Shown: positions 1-9,723, counted from the first letter of the stretch. The stretch: DNA of 64,000 nt from an uncultured Flavobacteriaceae bacterium (GCA_905479065.1 CAJQLB010000018.1:27665-91664), one strand, 5' to 3'. The notes: generated by a model not told the origin, from the letters alone. Translations and numbers: made by a program.

Positions 1-94
1 TACGATTAACAAAGGCATTTGCAAGTAAATAGGCTGCAATAATGATTGCTGTAGCAAAAATGACGGACGATATGTTTTTTTTCATTGAGCTCAT
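1..94 (-). CDS. N-terminus of a membrane-anchored protein (cut by window edge)
   Basis: Only the first 31 codons lie in the window. They begin with two in-frame ATGs, at 94 and at 85, and continue to the edge without a stop. The peptide starts MSSMKKNISSVIFATAIIIA and goes on with a hydrophobic stretch ending LLANAFVNR, so it is a signal peptide or single membrane anchor after a short basic segment. It is transcribed divergently from der. From memory this resembles the start of flavobacterial SIMPL-domain proteins, but the fragment is too short to assign. Confidence 0.5.
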   Translation of the reverse strand, partial: MSSMKKNISSVIFATAIIIAAYLLANAFVNR

Positions 95-192
95 TGCTGT
101 TTTTTTGTCTTATATGTACGAACCGACACCTTAATTTGGATGTTTTTATAAAACTTTACAGTCTAGAATTATCCATCATATTTTTAGGTTTT

Positions 193-219
193 TTGTTCGC
201 AGTGGAAACACTACCTTTA
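193..219 (+). promoter_or_regulatory. Possible promoter of der
   Basis: A TTG at 193-195 lies 16 bases before TACCTTTA at 212-219. This matches the Bacteroidota pattern TTG/TAnnTTTG except for the final base. The box ends 16 bases before the der start codon. It is a weak match and is inferred from position. Confidence 0.3.
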
Positions 220-235
220 CTGCGAATTTATTATT

Positions 236-1540
236 ATGAGCAATATAGTAGCTATTGTCGGGCGTCCGAATGTTGGTAAATCAACTTTTTTTAATCGTTT
301 AATACAACGACGCGAGGCCATTGTGGATGCAGTGAGTGGTGTGACGAGAGATAGGCATTACGGTAAGAGTGATTGGAACGGAAAAGACTTTTCACTTATT
401 GATACCGGAGGTTATGTAAAGGGAAGTGATGATGTTTTTGAGGCTGAAATTGATAAACAGGTAGAATTGGCGATTGATGAAGCAGATGCCATCATCTTTA
501 TGGTTGATGTTGAAACTGGCGTTACTGGAATGGATGAAGAGGTTGCTAAACTTTTGCGGAAGGTAACTAAACCTGTGTTTTTAGTTGTTAATAAAGTTGA
601 TAATAATAAGCGAGCCGAAGATGCTGTTGAATTTTACAGTTTAGGTTTAGGAACCTATTACACCATAGCGAGTATCAATGGAAGTGGCACAGGTGATCTT
701 TTAGATGCTTTGGTTGATTCTCTCCCAAATATTGAAGAAGAGGTAGCTGAAGAGTTACCGCGGTTTGCAGTTGTTGGTCGTCCAAATGCGGGAAAGTCAT
801 CCTTTATTAATGCCTTAATTGGAGAAGAGAGATATATTGTTACTGATATCGCAGGAACAACACGCGACTCCATTGACACCAAGTATAATCGATTTGGGTT
901 TGAATTTAATCTTGTAGATACGGCAGGGATTAGACGTAAGGCAAAAGTAAAAGAAGACTTGGAGTTTTATTCGGTAATGCGAAGTGTTAGAGCCATAGAG
1001 CATGCGGATGTATGTCTCTTAGTTTTTGATGCAACCCGCAGTTTTGATGGGCAAGTTCAAAATATATTTTGGTTAGCAGAACGCAACCGAAAGGGCATTG
1101 TTATTTTAGTCAATAAATGGGATTTAGTTGAGAAAAATAACAAAACAACTAAAGATTATGAGCAAACCATAAGACAACAAATTGAACCTTTTACTGATGT
1201 TCCTATTGTTTTTATTTCAACGTTAACAAAACAACGTTTGTACAAAGCCATAGAAACGGCTGTAGAGGTTTATAAGAACAGATCAAAAAAAATTAAAACA
1301 AGTGTTCTAAATGATAAGCTGTTACCTCTCATTGAAAAATATCCTCCTCCCGCCTACAAAGGTAAGTTTGTAAAAATAAAATACATTATGCAGCTACCAA
1401 CACCACAACCTCAGTTTGCATTTTTTTGTAATTTACCTCAATACGTCAAAGAACCTTACAAGCGCTATCTTGAAAATAAATTACGTGAGTATTTTAATTT
1501 TAATGGTGTACCGATAAGCGTTTACATGCGAAAGAAGTAA
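236..1540 (+). CDS. der: Ribosome biogenesis GTPase Der (EngA)
   Basis: Der is a tandem GTPase that acts in maturation of the 50S ribosomal subunit. Two complete G domains are visible. The first has its P-loop GRPNVGKS at residues 9-16, DTGG near 57 and NKVD near 119. The second has GRPNAGKS at 181-188, DTAG and NKWD. A KH-like C-terminal domain ends with [12 protein letters not shown]. The length of 434 residues is normal for the family. The ATG start places the P-loop at the expected distance from the N-terminus. The gene is divergent from the membrane protein at the left edge and appears monocistronic, since a dyad and a new promoter follow it. Confidence 0.97.
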   Translation: MSNIVAIVGRPNVGKSTFFNRLIQRREAIVDAVSGVTRDRHYGKSDWNGKDFSLIDTGGYVKGSDDVFEAEIDKQVELAIDEADAIIFMVDVETGVTGMDEEVAKLLRKVTKPVFLVVNKVDNNKRAEDAVEFYSLGLGTYYTIASINGSGTGDLLDALVDSLPNIEEEVAEELPRFAVVGRPNAGKSSFINALIGEERYIVTDIAGTTRDSIDTKYNRFGFEFNLVDTAGIRRKAKVKEDLEFYSVMRSVRAIEHADVCLLVFDATRSFDGQVQNIFWLAERNRKGIVILVNKWDLVEKNNKTTKDYEQTIRQQIEPFTDVPIVFISTLTKQRLYKAIETAVEVYKNRSKKIKTSVLNDKLLPLIEKYPPPAYKGKFVKIKYIMQLPTPQPQFAFFCNLPQYVKEPYKRYLENKLREYFNFNGVPISVYMRKK

Positions 1541-1564
1541 ATCTAATTTTGTTCGAAAATGTAT

Positions 1565-1611
1565 TTTTTGTAAAGTTTATTGTATAAAATGTAAAATAAA
1601 CTTTACAAAAA
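1565..1611. promoter_or_regulatory. 17-bp perfect inverted repeat, probable operator
   Basis: The arm TTTTTGTAAAGTTTATT (1565-1581) is repeated exactly in inverse orientation at 1595-1611, with a 13-base spacer. The arms are AT-rich with only two or three G/C pairs, so a transcription terminator is less likely than a protein-binding site. The right arm runs into the -33 region of the promoter at 1625. That is where the HTH protein encoded two genes downstream could bind to repress its own operon. A role as weak terminator of der remains possible. Confidence 0.55.
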
Positions 1612-1624
1612 GTAAAAAATAATA

Positions 1625-1632
1625 TATATTTG
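1625..1632 (+). promoter_or_regulatory. Bacteroidota -7 promoter element (TATATTTG)
   Basis: TATATTTG matches TAnnTTTG exactly and lies 27 bases before the start codon of the membrane-protein gene. No TTG is found at the usual -33 distance. TTTACA inside the right dyad arm occupies that position. Confidence 0.5.
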
Positions 1633-1659
1633 TATTCTAAATAAGAAATAAAATTAATT

Positions 1660-2133
1660 ATGAAAACAAATAATCTTTTACCAAATAAGCATAAATTAAC
1701 CGGATGGATAATTTTTATTATTGGTTTAATTTCAATTCTGATTCTATCCTTATTCCCAGAATTTGAAGGATTTATTAAAGTTCCAGTTGTATCAATTTAC
1801 CACGATGGGTTTATGAGTTCAGAAAATGATGGTTTTTTTAAACTTGTAGAAAATGATATTACAGGTGAATTGGCTGCCTTATTTTTAATTATTGGTGGTC
1901 TTATTGTGGGCTTTACAAAAGAGAAAGTTGAAGACGAATTTATTGCTAAACTCAGATCAGATTCTTTGGTTTGGTCGGTTATTTTAAATTATTGCATATT
2001 AATTATTGCGATTATGTTTGTTTTTGACTTTACATTTATGAATATTTTGTTTTACAACATGTTCACACCACTTTTGTTTTACATATTTAGATTTAATTAT
2101 TTAAAATTAAAATCTGCTAATCATGAAGAATAG
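1660..2133 (+). CDS. Four-helix membrane protein paired with an HTH regulator
   Basis: The 157-residue product has about four predicted transmembrane helices, near residues 14-32, 69-87, 104-124 and 126-146. A charged cytoplasmic loop (FTKEKVEDEF) lies between the second and third. No catalytic motif is visible. Its last 11 bases overlap the next gene, an Xre-type regulator, so the two are surely co-translated. Such membrane-protein/HTH pairs are common in Bacteroidota. In many the membrane protein is thought to sense a signal or modulate the regulator, but here the function is unknown. Confidence 0.75.
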   Translation: MKTNNLLPNKHKLTGWIIFIIGLISILILSLFPEFEGFIKVPVVSIYHDGFMSSENDGFFKLVENDITGELAALFLIIGGLIVGFTKEKVEDEFIAKLRSDSLVWSVILNYCILIIAIMFVFDFTFMNILFYNMFTPLLFYIFRFNYLKLKSANHEE

Positions 2134-2326
2134 AATCAAAGTTGCTCGTGCAGAATACGATATGACTCAAGCAGATTTGGCTGAAAAAATTGGTGTGAGT
2201 CGTCAATCTATAAATGCCATCGAAAAAGGAAAATATGTACCTTCAACTGTTTTGGCCTTAAAAATTGCTAAATTATTTGGAAGAAAAGTAGAGGATATTT
2301 TTATGCTAGACTCTCTTGAAGATTAG
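2123..2326 (+). CDS. Small Xre-family HTH transcriptional regulator
   Basis: The product is 67 residues and consists almost entirely of one Cro/C1-type helix-turn-helix: an N-terminal RVARAEYDMTQADLAEKIGV-like segment, then SRQSINAIEKGKY as recognition helix. It resembles the YozG/YgzD group of compact DNA-binding proteins. It overlaps the upstream membrane-protein gene by 11 bases. The operon is preceded by a perfect 17-bp dyad that is the obvious candidate binding site, so autoregulation is inferred. It ends 7 bases before the convergent TPM-protein gene. Confidence 0.85.
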   Translation: MKNRIKVARAEYDMTQADLAEKIGVSRQSINAIEKGKYVPSTVLALKIAKLFGRKVEDIFMLDSLED

Positions 2327-2333
2327 GGTACAA

Positions 2334-3143
2334 CTACCAACCGCCTGAGGCACCGCCGCCACCAAAGCCGCCGCCACCAAAACCACCGCCAAAACCGCCA
2401 CTAGTGGACCCGCCGCCATTCCACCCTCCAAATCCACCTGAACTTTTCCGATAACTTCTTCGACCAGAGTTACTGAGTATGATCGCCTCGAGGATGTCTC
2501 TATGACTCAATTTTTTAAAACTTCCAGGGCCATTCTTTTTACCACCATTGTTTCTAAAAGCTACGAGGGCAATCAATAAAGCAATGATAATAACTAGAAA
2601 AACAAACTTTAAAGGAATTTTAGCTGTTTTAGAGATTTTTTTGTTTTGATACTCACCAAGTAATACGTTAAAAATAGCATCGACACCTCGGTCAAGACCT
2701 TCAATGTAATTGCCTTGCTTAAAGGATGGAATAATGTCCTGTTCAATGATTCGTTTTGATAGAGCGTCTGTCAAGAGATGTTCTACACCATATCCTGTGT
2801 TAATTGCTATTCTACGATCATCTTGAGCTAGTAAAATTAAAATGCCATTATCTTCTGTTGCTTGTCCAATGCCCCATTTCTCACCCCAAATAGCACCGAG
2901 GTAATTGATGTTTTCGCCATTAGTGGTTGTTATTGTGATAATAACAATTTGTGTAGAAGTCGTGTCAGAGTATTTTACTAATTTCTCTTCAAAATATTGT
3001 TTCTCTTTTTTTGAGAAGAGATCGATGTAGTCATAGACACTTGTTTGAATATTTGGCTTGTCTGGAACATCAAATTGACCATAGGACGTGTGTACTAATC
3101 CTAAAGTAAAAATAAAAATTAAACGTAATTTTAATCCTTTCAT
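2334..3143 (-). CDS. TPM-domain protein with Gly-rich tail (YgcG-like)
   Basis: An N-terminal signal peptide (LIFIFTLGLVHTSYGQ) is followed by a TPM domain at about residues 30-160, including QIVIITI, GILILLAQDDRRIAI and the GYGVE turn. One transmembrane helix near 176-194 comes next, and the C-terminus is very rich in Gly, Ser and Trp. The Gly-rich tail is typical of YgcG-type TPM proteins. The family has been linked to photosystem repair in plants and shows phosphatase-like activity in one case, but its bacterial role is unsettled. The start overlaps the upstream TPM gene by 4 bases. The gene belongs to the LemA-TPM-TPM run. Confidence 0.88.
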   Translation of the reverse strand: MKGLKLRLIFIFTLGLVHTSYGQFDVPDKPNIQTSVYDYIDLFSKKEKQYFEEKLVKYSDTTSTQIVIITITTTNGENINYLGAIWGEKWGIGQATEDNGILILLAQDDRRIAINTGYGVEHLLTDALSKRIIEQDIIPSFKQGNYIEGLDRGVDAIFNVLLGEYQNKKISKTAKIPLKFVFLVIIIALLIALVAFRNNGGKKNGPGSFKKLSHRDILEAIILSNSGRRSYRKSSGGFGGWNGGGSTSGGFGGGFGGGGFGGGGASGGW

Positions 3144-3583
3144 TCAGTTCGAGATATGGTATCTGAAAGTTCATTTTTATCATCGTCTGAAATAGGAAAA
3201 AATTGTTTTAATTGTTTTCCAATTTCTGCTACACCGTCAATGAGACCTTTTTGATAGTCTCCTCTTTCAAAGTGAGTTTGTATGGTGTTTTTGGTACTTT
3301 CCCAAAAGTTGTTTTTAACAACCTCATTAATGCCCTTGTCACCGTAAATTGCAAATGATTTACTCTGAAAGGCTACATATATCAAAACGCCGTTTCGTTG
3401 TTGTGTTTTGTACATTTCAAGTTTTGAAAACATATCCATACACCTGTTGTAAACATCGCTTGTACAGGATGTTTCGATATGAATGCGGATTTCACCTGAA
3501 GTATTTAATTCAGCCTTTTGAATTGCCATAACAACTTTTTTTTCTTGTTCAGGCGATAAAATAACAGTATTTATTTCAGACAT
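3140..3583 (-). CDS. Soluble TPM-domain protein
   Basis: This 147-residue protein is essentially a single TPM domain: VVMAIQKAELNTSGEIRIHI, then GVLIYVAFQSKSFAIYGDKGI, then YQKGLIDGVAEIGKQL. It has no signal peptide and no membrane helix, in contrast to the TPM protein that follows it. It starts 2 bases after lemA ends and overlaps the next gene by 4 bases, so the three are translationally coupled. A cytoplasmic partner to the exported TPM protein is a reasonable inference. The biochemical role is unknown. Confidence 0.85.
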   Translation of the reverse strand: MSEINTVILSPEQEKKVVMAIQKAELNTSGEIRIHIETSCTSDVYNRCMDMFSKLEMYKTQQRNGVLIYVAFQSKSFAIYGDKGINEVVKNNFWESTKNTIQTHFERGDYQKGLIDGVAEIGKQLKQFFPISDDDKNELSDTISRTE

Positions 3584-3585
3584 TT

Positions 3586-4182
3586 TTATTGAAATTCAAA
3601 ATCAATTTCAGGAGCTTTTTCACTTCCAATATCTGATTTATAATAATTCAAATCTTCAAATCCCAAAACGCCAGCAAGTAATGTATTTGGAAATGTTTTA
3701 ATGTGTTTATTATAGGGCTCAACAGATTCATTAAAACGATCTCTTGAAACGTTTATTCTATTTTCTGTACCTTCTAATTGAGATTGTAATTCTAGGAAAT
3801 TTTGATTTGCTTTTAAATCTGGATATCGCTCTACAGTGACTAATAATCTCGACAAGGCATTACTAAGACCACTTTGAGCCTTATTAAAAAGCGCGAGCTG
3901 TTCTGGGGTAATGTTGGCCGGGTCAATTGTGGTTTGTGTTGCTTGGCTTCTTGCCTTAATGACTGCTTCCAAAGTGCTTTTTTCAAAGTCAGCAGCCCCT
4001 TGAACTGTTTTCACTAGGTTTCCGATGAGATCGTTTCTTCTTTGATAACTGCTTTCAACTTGTCCCCAATTTTTAGAGGTAGTTTCTTTTAAATTTACTG
4101 CAGTATTATTAAATCCCTTAACCCAAGAATACAATCCGAAAATTAAGAGAGCAATGATAATTAATGGTAGCCATTTTTTCAT
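3586..4182 (-). CDS. lemA: LemA family protein
   Basis: The 198-residue product has an N-terminal membrane helix (LPLIIIALLIFGLYSWV, residues 4-20) followed by a long helical LemA domain. Characteristic LemA segments are QRRNDLIGNLVKTVQGAA, ERYPDLKANQNFLELQSQLEGTENRI and YNKHIKTFPNTLLAGVLGF. LemA proteins are membrane-anchored four-helix bundles found widely next to TPM proteins, and their function is poorly defined. The TPM gene follows after 2 bases. Upstream lies a 68-base gap to the MerR gene. Confidence 0.93.
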   Translation of the reverse strand: MKKWLPLIIIALLIFGLYSWVKGFNNTAVNLKETTSKNWGQVESSYQRRNDLIGNLVKTVQGAADFEKSTLEAVIKARSQATQTTIDPANITPEQLALFNKAQSGLSNALSRLLVTVERYPDLKANQNFLELQSQLEGTENRINVSRDRFNESVEPYNKHIKTFPNTLLAGVLGFEDLNYYKSDIGSEKAPEIDFEFQ

Positions 4183-4250
4183 AAGAATAACGTTTTGTGA
4201 TTTATGTTTATGTAGTATATACTTTATAAGTAGGAACTCTTCAGAAAATG

Positions 4251-4580
4251 TTACAACTGACTTTTTATTTTTGAAAGTTGACTTTTAATGTTTTCTAGCT
4301 TACTGATGATTTCAAAATTACTTAATGATTCCTTTTTTTGTTCTTTAAGATGAATTTTTGCTCCTTCAAGGGTAAAGCCACGCTCTTTGACTAAATGGTA
4401 AATGAATTTAAGATTTTTGATGTCTTCAGGCGTAAATTTTCTATTACCTTTTGCGTTTTTTTTTGGTTTTAGAGCATCAAATTCTTTTTCCCAAAAGCGT
4501 ATTAAAGAGGTGTTTACGCCAAAAGCTTTAGCAACTTCTCCAATTCCATAATATCGTTTTTCTGGAAGGTCTATATACAT
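4251..4580 (-). CDS. MerR-family transcriptional regulator
   Basis: The 109-residue product has an N-terminal winged HTH of MerR type: YYGIGEVAKAFGVNTSLIRFW, then KNAKGNRKFTPEDI and IYHLVKERGFTLEGAK. A short C-terminal helix, probably for dimerisation, contains KKESLSNFEIISKLENIK. No cysteine-based metal site is present. The start codon shares one base with the stop codon of the M23 peptidase gene upstream (TGATG), so the two form one transcription and translation unit. This peptidase-MerR order is, as far as I recall, widespread in Flavobacteria. The regulator's target is not evident. Confidence 0.9.
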   Translation of the reverse strand: MYIDLPEKRYYGIGEVAKAFGVNTSLIRFWEKEFDALKPKKNAKGNRKFTPEDIKNLKFIYHLVKERGFTLEGAKIHLKEQKKESLSNFEIISKLENIKSQLSKIKSQL

Positions 4581-5551
4581 CAGTCTAGTGATTGGTTTTC
4601 TAAAGACGCTTTTTCAAGTAATTTTCCAAATTCTTCTGCTGATAAATTACCATAATAGAAATTTATTGGATTTATTTTCAAATTATCTTTAAATATTTCA
4701 TAATGTAAGTGAGGAGCTTCAGAGCGACCCGTACTGCCAACAAATCCGATCAAATCGCCACGTTTTACTTTTTGATATGGTTTAACGTTGTATTTGTAAA
4801 GATGAGCGTAAAGGCTCATATAACCAAAACCATGGTCAATTCTAATATGTTTTCCATATCCCGTAGCTCTTGAGTCAGCTCGTTTTACAACACCATCTCC
4901 TGTAGCATAAATAGGGGTTCCCCTGGGTGCTGTGAAATCCATACCTGCATGAAATTTACGGACTTTGGTAAATGGATCTGTTCTGTACCCAAATCCAGAG
5001 GCCATTCTGGTTAAATCTTCATTTTTGACAGGTTGAATAGCTGGAATAGTCGCTAAAAACTTTTCTTTTTCTTTGGCTAAAAGTTTTATTTCATCCAGAG
5101 ATTTTGATTGAACAACTATTTGTTTTTGCAGGATATCTATGCGTTTATTTGTTTCAATGATGAGAGATGAATTGTCATAACCCTCAAGATTTTTGTAACG
5201 ATTGACTCCCCCAAAACCAATACGTCGTTGCTCTTCAGGAATTGGATTTGCTCCAAAATAAAGTCTGTAAATTGTGTTGTCTCTTTCTTCAATATTGTTT
5301 AAGACAATTTCAGCTTCATTCATTTTTTTGTTTAACAAGTCAAATTGTAGTTGCATATTTTGAACCTCTCGTGCCAATGCTTTTTCTTTTGGAGATTCAA
5401 AATATTGACTCCCGATGAACACGGATAGCATCCCAAATAGTCCAGCAGCTAGAAGGAACACAGTCGCGTACTTAAAAGTCTTACGTTTTTTACGCTCTAT
5501 CTTTCTGTAAGAAAGAGTTTCAGAATCGTAATAATATTTTACTTTAGACAT
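4580..5551 (-). CDS. M23-family metallopeptidase, membrane-anchored
   Basis: This is a LytM-type peptidoglycan endopeptidase-like protein of 323 residues. It has a basic N-terminus, a transmembrane helix near 26-47, a coiled-coil region about 55-165, and a peptidase M23 domain from about 185. The zinc-site residues are present: H201 and D205 (FHAGMDF), H250 (SLYAHL) and H281/H283 (HLHYE). The domain is therefore likely active on cell-wall cross-links in the periplasm. It is divergent from alaS and is the first gene of a unit with the MerR regulator. Confidence 0.93.
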   Translation of the reverse strand: MSKVKYYYDSETLSYRKIERKKRKTFKYATVFLLAAGLFGMLSVFIGSQYFESPKEKALAREVQNMQLQFDLLNKKMNEAEIVLNNIEERDNTIYRLYFGANPIPEEQRRIGFGGVNRYKNLEGYDNSSLIIETNKRIDILQKQIVVQSKSLDEIKLLAKEKEKFLATIPAIQPVKNEDLTRMASGFGYRTDPFTKVRKFHAGMDFTAPRGTPIYATGDGVVKRADSRATGYGKHIRIDHGFGYMSLYAHLYKYNVKPYQKVKRGDLIGFVGSTGRSEAPHLHYEIFKDNLKINPINFYYGNLSAEEFGKLLEKASLENQSLD

Positions 5552-5595
5552 ATCTTAATTTATTCTATTTTTGTAAGCATAAATAGAACGAGTTA

Positions 5596-5626
5596 CAAAT
5601 ATAAAAATTGTTTACTACAATGAGCA
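5596..5626 (-). promoter_or_regulatory. Promoter of the M23 peptidase gene
   Basis: On the minus strand, TTG (5626-5624) is followed after 20 bases by TATATTTG (5603-5596). This fits the Bacteroidota consensus TTG-N19-21-TAnnTTTG. The leader to the start codon is about 40 bases. I saw no equally good promoter for alaS on the other strand. Confidence 0.55.
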
Positions 5627-5655
5627 ATTTATATAAACAAGCTTAACATAGACAC

Positions 5656-8268
5656 ATGAAATCTCAGGACGTACGTGATAATTTTTTAAATTTTTTTAAA
5701 CACAAACAGCATGATATTGTTTCCTCTGCTCCAATGGTATTAAAAGATGATCCAACATTGATGTTTGTGAATTCTGGAATGGCTCCTTTCAAGGAGTTTT
5801 TCTTAGGGCATGCTCAACCTAAAAATAATCGCATCGCTGATACCCAAAAATGTTTACGCGTCTCAGGAAAACATAATGATTTGGAAGAGGTTGGCTATGA
5901 CACATATCATCACACTCTTTTTGAAATGCTAGGTAATTGGAGCTTTGGTGACTATTTTAAAAAAGAGGCAATTGCTTGGTCATGGGAGTTGTTAACCGAG
6001 GTATACGCAATCGATGAAAGCATGATTTATGTTACTGTTTTTGAAGGAAGCACTGATGCAGATAATTTAACCCTAGATTCTGAGGCTTATGAATTATGGA
6101 AGCAATTTATCCCAGAAGAGAGAATTCTAATGGGAAATAAAAAGGATAATTTTTGGGAAATGGGTGATCAAGGGCCCTGTGGTCCATGTAGTGAAATTCA
6201 TGTTGATATAAGGTCTAAAGAAGATAGATTAAAAATAGACGGTAAAACTTTAGTAAATAAGGATCATCCACAAGTTATAGAAATTTGGAATTTAGTTTTC
6301 ATGCAATTTAATCGAAAAGCCAACGGATTACTTGAAGAGCTTCCCAATAAACACATAGACACGGGAATGGGGTTTGAGCGTTTATGTATGGTTTTACAAG
6401 GTGTACAATCCAATTATGACACAGATGTTTTTACTCCGATAATTCGCGAAATTGAGACGATAACAGACAAACATTATGGTCACGCAGAAAAGTCAGATAT
6501 TGCCATACGTGTTATTGCTGATCATGTTCGGGCTGTGGCATTTTCTATTGCAGATGGCCAATTACCAAGTAACACAGGTGCAGGATATGTGATTCGTCGA
6601 ATTTTACGAAGAGCGATTAGATATGGGTTTACTTTTCTTGATAAAAAAGACCCATTTATTTATCGATTAGTCGATGTATTAAGTAAAAAAATGAGTCAAG
6701 CTTTTCCTGAGCTGAAGTCCCAAAAGCAGCTCATAGAGAATGTTATAAAGGAGGAGGAAATTTCATTTTTAAGAACCCTTGATCAAGGGTTAATATTGCT
6801 TAACAGAATTGTTGAGGAAACTACAGGAGATATAATACCTGGAAATAAGGCTTTCGAATTGTACGATACGTACGGTTTCCCAATTGATTTAACATCGTTA
6901 ATTCTTAATGAACGGGATTTAAAATTAGATCATGATGGATTTCAAAAACAACTTAAAAAACAGAAGGATAGATCACGTTCCGCAAGTGAAACATCTACGG
7001 ATGATTGGACGCTTCTTCGCGATGACTTTGAACAAGAATTTATTGGGTATGATTTATTAAAAACTAATGTGAAAATCACAAAATATAGAAAAACAACTTC
7101 AAAAAAAGACGGTGAGTTGTTTCAACTCGTATTTAATTTGACGCCTTTTTATCCAGAAGGAGGAGGCCAAGTAGGGGACAAAGGATACTTAAAAGATGCA
7201 CACGGTGATATTGTGTACATACTCGATACAAAAAAAGAAAATAATGTTGTTATACACATCGCTAAAAACTTACCTAATCATTTGACAGAAACTTTCGAAG
7301 CTGTCGTTGATTCAAAACAACGTTACAGAACAGAGGCAAATCATACTGCAACACATTTATTGCACCAAGCTCTTAGAGAAATTTTAGGAAATCATGTTGA
7401 GCAAAAAGGATCTGCTGTTCATTCAAAATATTTACGATTTGATTTTTCGCATTTTGCAAAATTGACGGTAGAGCAATTACGGGATGTTGAAAATTTTGTA
7501 AATGCGCGCATTGAGGGAAGTTTAGATTTGGAAGAACACCGAAATACACCTATGAAACAGGCTATTTCTGATGGTGCTATCGCTTTGTTTGGAGAAAAAT
7601 ATGGTGACACTGTGAGGACCGTCCGTTTTGGACAGTCTATGGAACTGTGTGGAGGCACTCATGTGAAAAACACCAGTGAAATTTGGCATTTTAAAATTAA
7701 ATCGGAAAGTGCCATAGCATCTGGAATTAGACGAATTGAGGCCATAACTAAAGATGCTGTTAAAGACTTTTATTTTGATACAAACAGAGCGTATTTTGAA
7801 ATTAAAGACTTATTAAATAGTGCACAAGACCCAGTTAAATCTGTGTCAGAGCTAAAAGAAGAAAACACAGCCTTAAAGCGTCAAATAGACACACTATTAA
7901 AAGAAAAAATAAAACACTTAAAACAAGTTTTAAAGACAGAGTTATCAGAAGTCAATGGTGTTTTGTACGTTTCAAAAAAGTTAGATCTAGATACCTCGGG
8001 AATTAAAGACCTTTGTTTTGACCTAGGTAGTGAATTTAATAATTTATTTCTTTTGTTTGGAGCTGAAAATAATGGCAAGGCAACACTTACTTGTTATATC
8101 TCTAAGGAGATTGTTGCTCAAAAACATATGAATGCTGGTCAAGTTGTACGCGAACTTGGCAGACATATTCAAGGAGGTGGTGGTGGTCAACCATTTTTTG
8201 CAACTGCCGGTGGTAAGAATCCTGACGGAATTCAAAAGGCCTTAGACTTGGCCAAAGGTTATATTTAA
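5656..8268 (+). CDS. alaS: Alanyl-tRNA synthetase
   Basis: AlaS charges tRNA-Ala. The 870-residue protein has the whole class II layout. The catalytic domain includes [31 protein letters not shown] and DTGMGFERL. The editing domain has its zinc-site HxxxH in NHTATHLLH and the Cys/His pair in CGGTH. The C-terminal C-Ala domain carries the Gly-rich motif [17 protein letters not shown]. Length is normal. It is transcribed away from the M23 gene and is followed after 31 bases by the GSCFA gene, which may be cotranscribed. Confidence 0.98.
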   Translation: MKSQDVRDNFLNFFKHKQHDIVSSAPMVLKDDPTLMFVNSGMAPFKEFFLGHAQPKNNRIADTQKCLRVSGKHNDLEEVGYDTYHHTLFEMLGNWSFGDYFKKEAIAWSWELLTEVYAIDESMIYVTVFEGSTDADNLTLDSEAYELWKQFIPEERILMGNKKDNFWEMGDQGPCGPCSEIHVDIRSKEDRLKIDGKTLVNKDHPQVIEIWNLVFMQFNRKANGLLEELPNKHIDTGMGFERLCMVLQGVQSNYDTDVFTPIIREIETITDKHYGHAEKSDIAIRVIADHVRAVAFSIADGQLPSNTGAGYVIRRILRRAIRYGFTFLDKKDPFIYRLVDVLSKKMSQAFPELKSQKQLIENVIKEEEISFLRTLDQGLILLNRIVEETTGDIIPGNKAFELYDTYGFPIDLTSLILNERDLKLDHDGFQKQLKKQKDRSRSASETSTDDWTLLRDDFEQEFIGYDLLKTNVKITKYRKTTSKKDGELFQLVFNLTPFYPEGGGQVGDKGYLKDAHGDIVYILDTKKENNVVIHIAKNLPNHLTETFEAVVDSKQRYRTEANHTATHLLHQALREILGNHVEQKGSAVHSKYLRFDFSHFAKLTVEQLRDVENFVNARIEGSLDLEEHRNTPMKQAISDGAIALFGEKYGDTVRTVRFGQSMELCGGTHVKNTSEIWHFKIKSESAIASGIRRIEAITKDAVKDFYFDTNRAYFEIKDLLNSAQDPVKSVSELKEENTALKRQIDTLLKEKIKHLKQVLKTELSEVNGVLYVSKKLDLDTSGIKDLCFDLGSEFNNLFLLFGAENNGKATLTCYISKEIVAQKHMNAGQVVRELGRHIQGGGGGQPFFATAGGKNPDGIQKALDLAKGYI

Positions 8269-8299
8269 AAAGCTTGTTGTAACAGCATAAGCAACAAAC

Positions 8300-9259
8300 A
8301 TGAAATTACAAACAATTATACCTGTCCAATTGACTGAGGATAATCAAATAGATTATGATTCAAACATAGTGCTTTTTGGGTCATGTTTTGCTGAAAATTT
8401 ATCTAAGAAGTTTAATTTTTTTAAATTTAAAAACTCACAAAACCCCTTTGGAATTAATTTTCATCCGGTTGCAATTGAACGTGTAATTAATCATGTAATT
8501 AATAAGAAAGCATATAACGATGAAGACGTTTTTTTTTATAACGAGCAATGGCACTGTTTTGAATCACATTCGAAATTAAGTTGTGCTTCTAAACAAGAAT
8601 TACTTGTAAACTTGAATGCAAATATTGAACACACTTACAATCGTTTGTGTGAGTCTTCTCATGTCATTATAACACTCGGAACAGCTTGGACCTACAGATA
8701 TCTTGAAAAAGACATAGTTGTTTCAAATTGTCACAAGTTGCCCAATACACTCTTTTCAAAGGAGTTGCTGTCGGTTAATGAGGTGTATCAATCATTACAA
8801 TCTATAGTTCGTCTTATCAAATCAATTAATCGCAGTACTACAGTGATTTTTACAGTATCACCTGTAAGACATCTCAGAGATGGGTTTATTGAAAACACAC
8901 AAAGTAAAGCTCACTTAATTGCTGCTGTTCACTTGTTACTCTCTAAGAATAGCAAAGATCAAAAGACTTATTACTTTCCGTCTTACGAAATTATGATGGA
9001 TGAGTTGCGTGACTACCGTTATTATACCGATGACATGATTCATCCAAATACTTTGGCAGTAAGCTATATTTGGAATAAATTTCAGGAATGTTGGATTGCC
9101 CTGAATGCTCGCAAAACAATGAAAGAAGTGAAACAAATACAACTAGATTTAGAGCATAAACCATTTAATTCAAATTCAAAAGCACACCAACAATTTGTCA
9201 AACAATTAAAATCTCGACAAGAAAAGCTTCAATCAAAGTTCCCAAATATTTTATTTTAA
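8300..9259 (+). CDS. GSCFA domain-containing protein
   Basis: The 319-residue product begins with the family signature: LFGSCFAENLSKKF at about residues 25-38, where the Gly-Ser motif gives the family its name. It continues with ITLGTAWTYR, FTVSPVRHLRDGF and YRYYTDDMIHPN. GSCFA proteins are predicted SGNH-like hydrolases, with Ser near 28 and the late Asp/His pair in DDMIHPN as likely catalytic residues, but the substrate is unknown. The gene follows alaS closely on the same strand, an arrangement I recall as common in Flavobacteria. Confidence 0.9.
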   Translation: MKLQTIIPVQLTEDNQIDYDSNIVLFGSCFAENLSKKFNFFKFKNSQNPFGINFHPVAIERVINHVINKKAYNDEDVFFYNEQWHCFESHSKLSCASKQELLVNLNANIEHTYNRLCESSHVIITLGTAWTYRYLEKDIVVSNCHKLPNTLFSKELLSVNEVYQSLQSIVRLIKSINRSTTVIFTVSPVRHLRDGFIENTQSKAHLIAAVHLLLSKNSKDQKTYYFPSYEIMMDELRDYRYYTDDMIHPNTLAVSYIWNKFQECWIALNARKTMKEVKQIQLDLEHKPFNSNSKAHQQFVKQLKSRQEKLQSKFPNILF

Positions 9260-9541
9260 TAATTTAAGAAATGTCGTTTAATAAGAGTCATGTTTAAAAT
9301 TCCAAAATATTAGTCGAGGCTTGTTATCATTGGGCTGAAAGCGGGTAATCTGACGCTTAATCTACTTTAATGACCAATCATCGAAAATAAATAAATTCAA
9401 TCAGAAGAGTTTTTATATTAGATATGCTATTAATCAATTTTTTAAAAAAGCGTCAGTTTTGTTTGTCTGAAAAGTACAACGGTCTGGTGCTTTTTTTGTT
9501 TAATAAGGCCATAAGTATTCTTTAATTATGGTTGTGCAATT

Positions 9542-9574
9542 AATCATAAGTAAATCATAAGTAAATCACTAGTA
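9542..9574. repeat. Three 11-bp direct repeats
   Basis: AATCATAAGTA occurs twice exactly (9542-9552, 9553-9563), followed by a third copy, AATCACTAGTA (9564-9574), with two changes. The 11-base period is close to one DNA helical turn, so a protein could bind all three on one face. No gene start lies just downstream. Simple slippage is the alternative. Confidence 0.7.
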
Positions 9575-9723
9575 AACAACTTATATCACAACGTTAATTT
9601 GTGTCTTAATCGTCAAAATATGCACATCACTTCTTTTTATCTAATTAATTGAACTATCATCGAAATTTGTGCCTATGTAACTGTTGTGGTGATATATTTA
9701 CAGTGCTAATAATCAAAAATTTT

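Noticed and set aside
85..279. Open frame on the plus strand upstream of der
   Set aside because: It overlaps the der start and the divergent membrane-protein start and shows no family pattern; it is chance translation of AT-rich DNA.
2334..2450. GC-rich repetitive segment considered as a mobile or tandem repeat element
   Set aside because: It simply encodes the Gly-rich tail of the TPM protein; GGN codons explain the composition.
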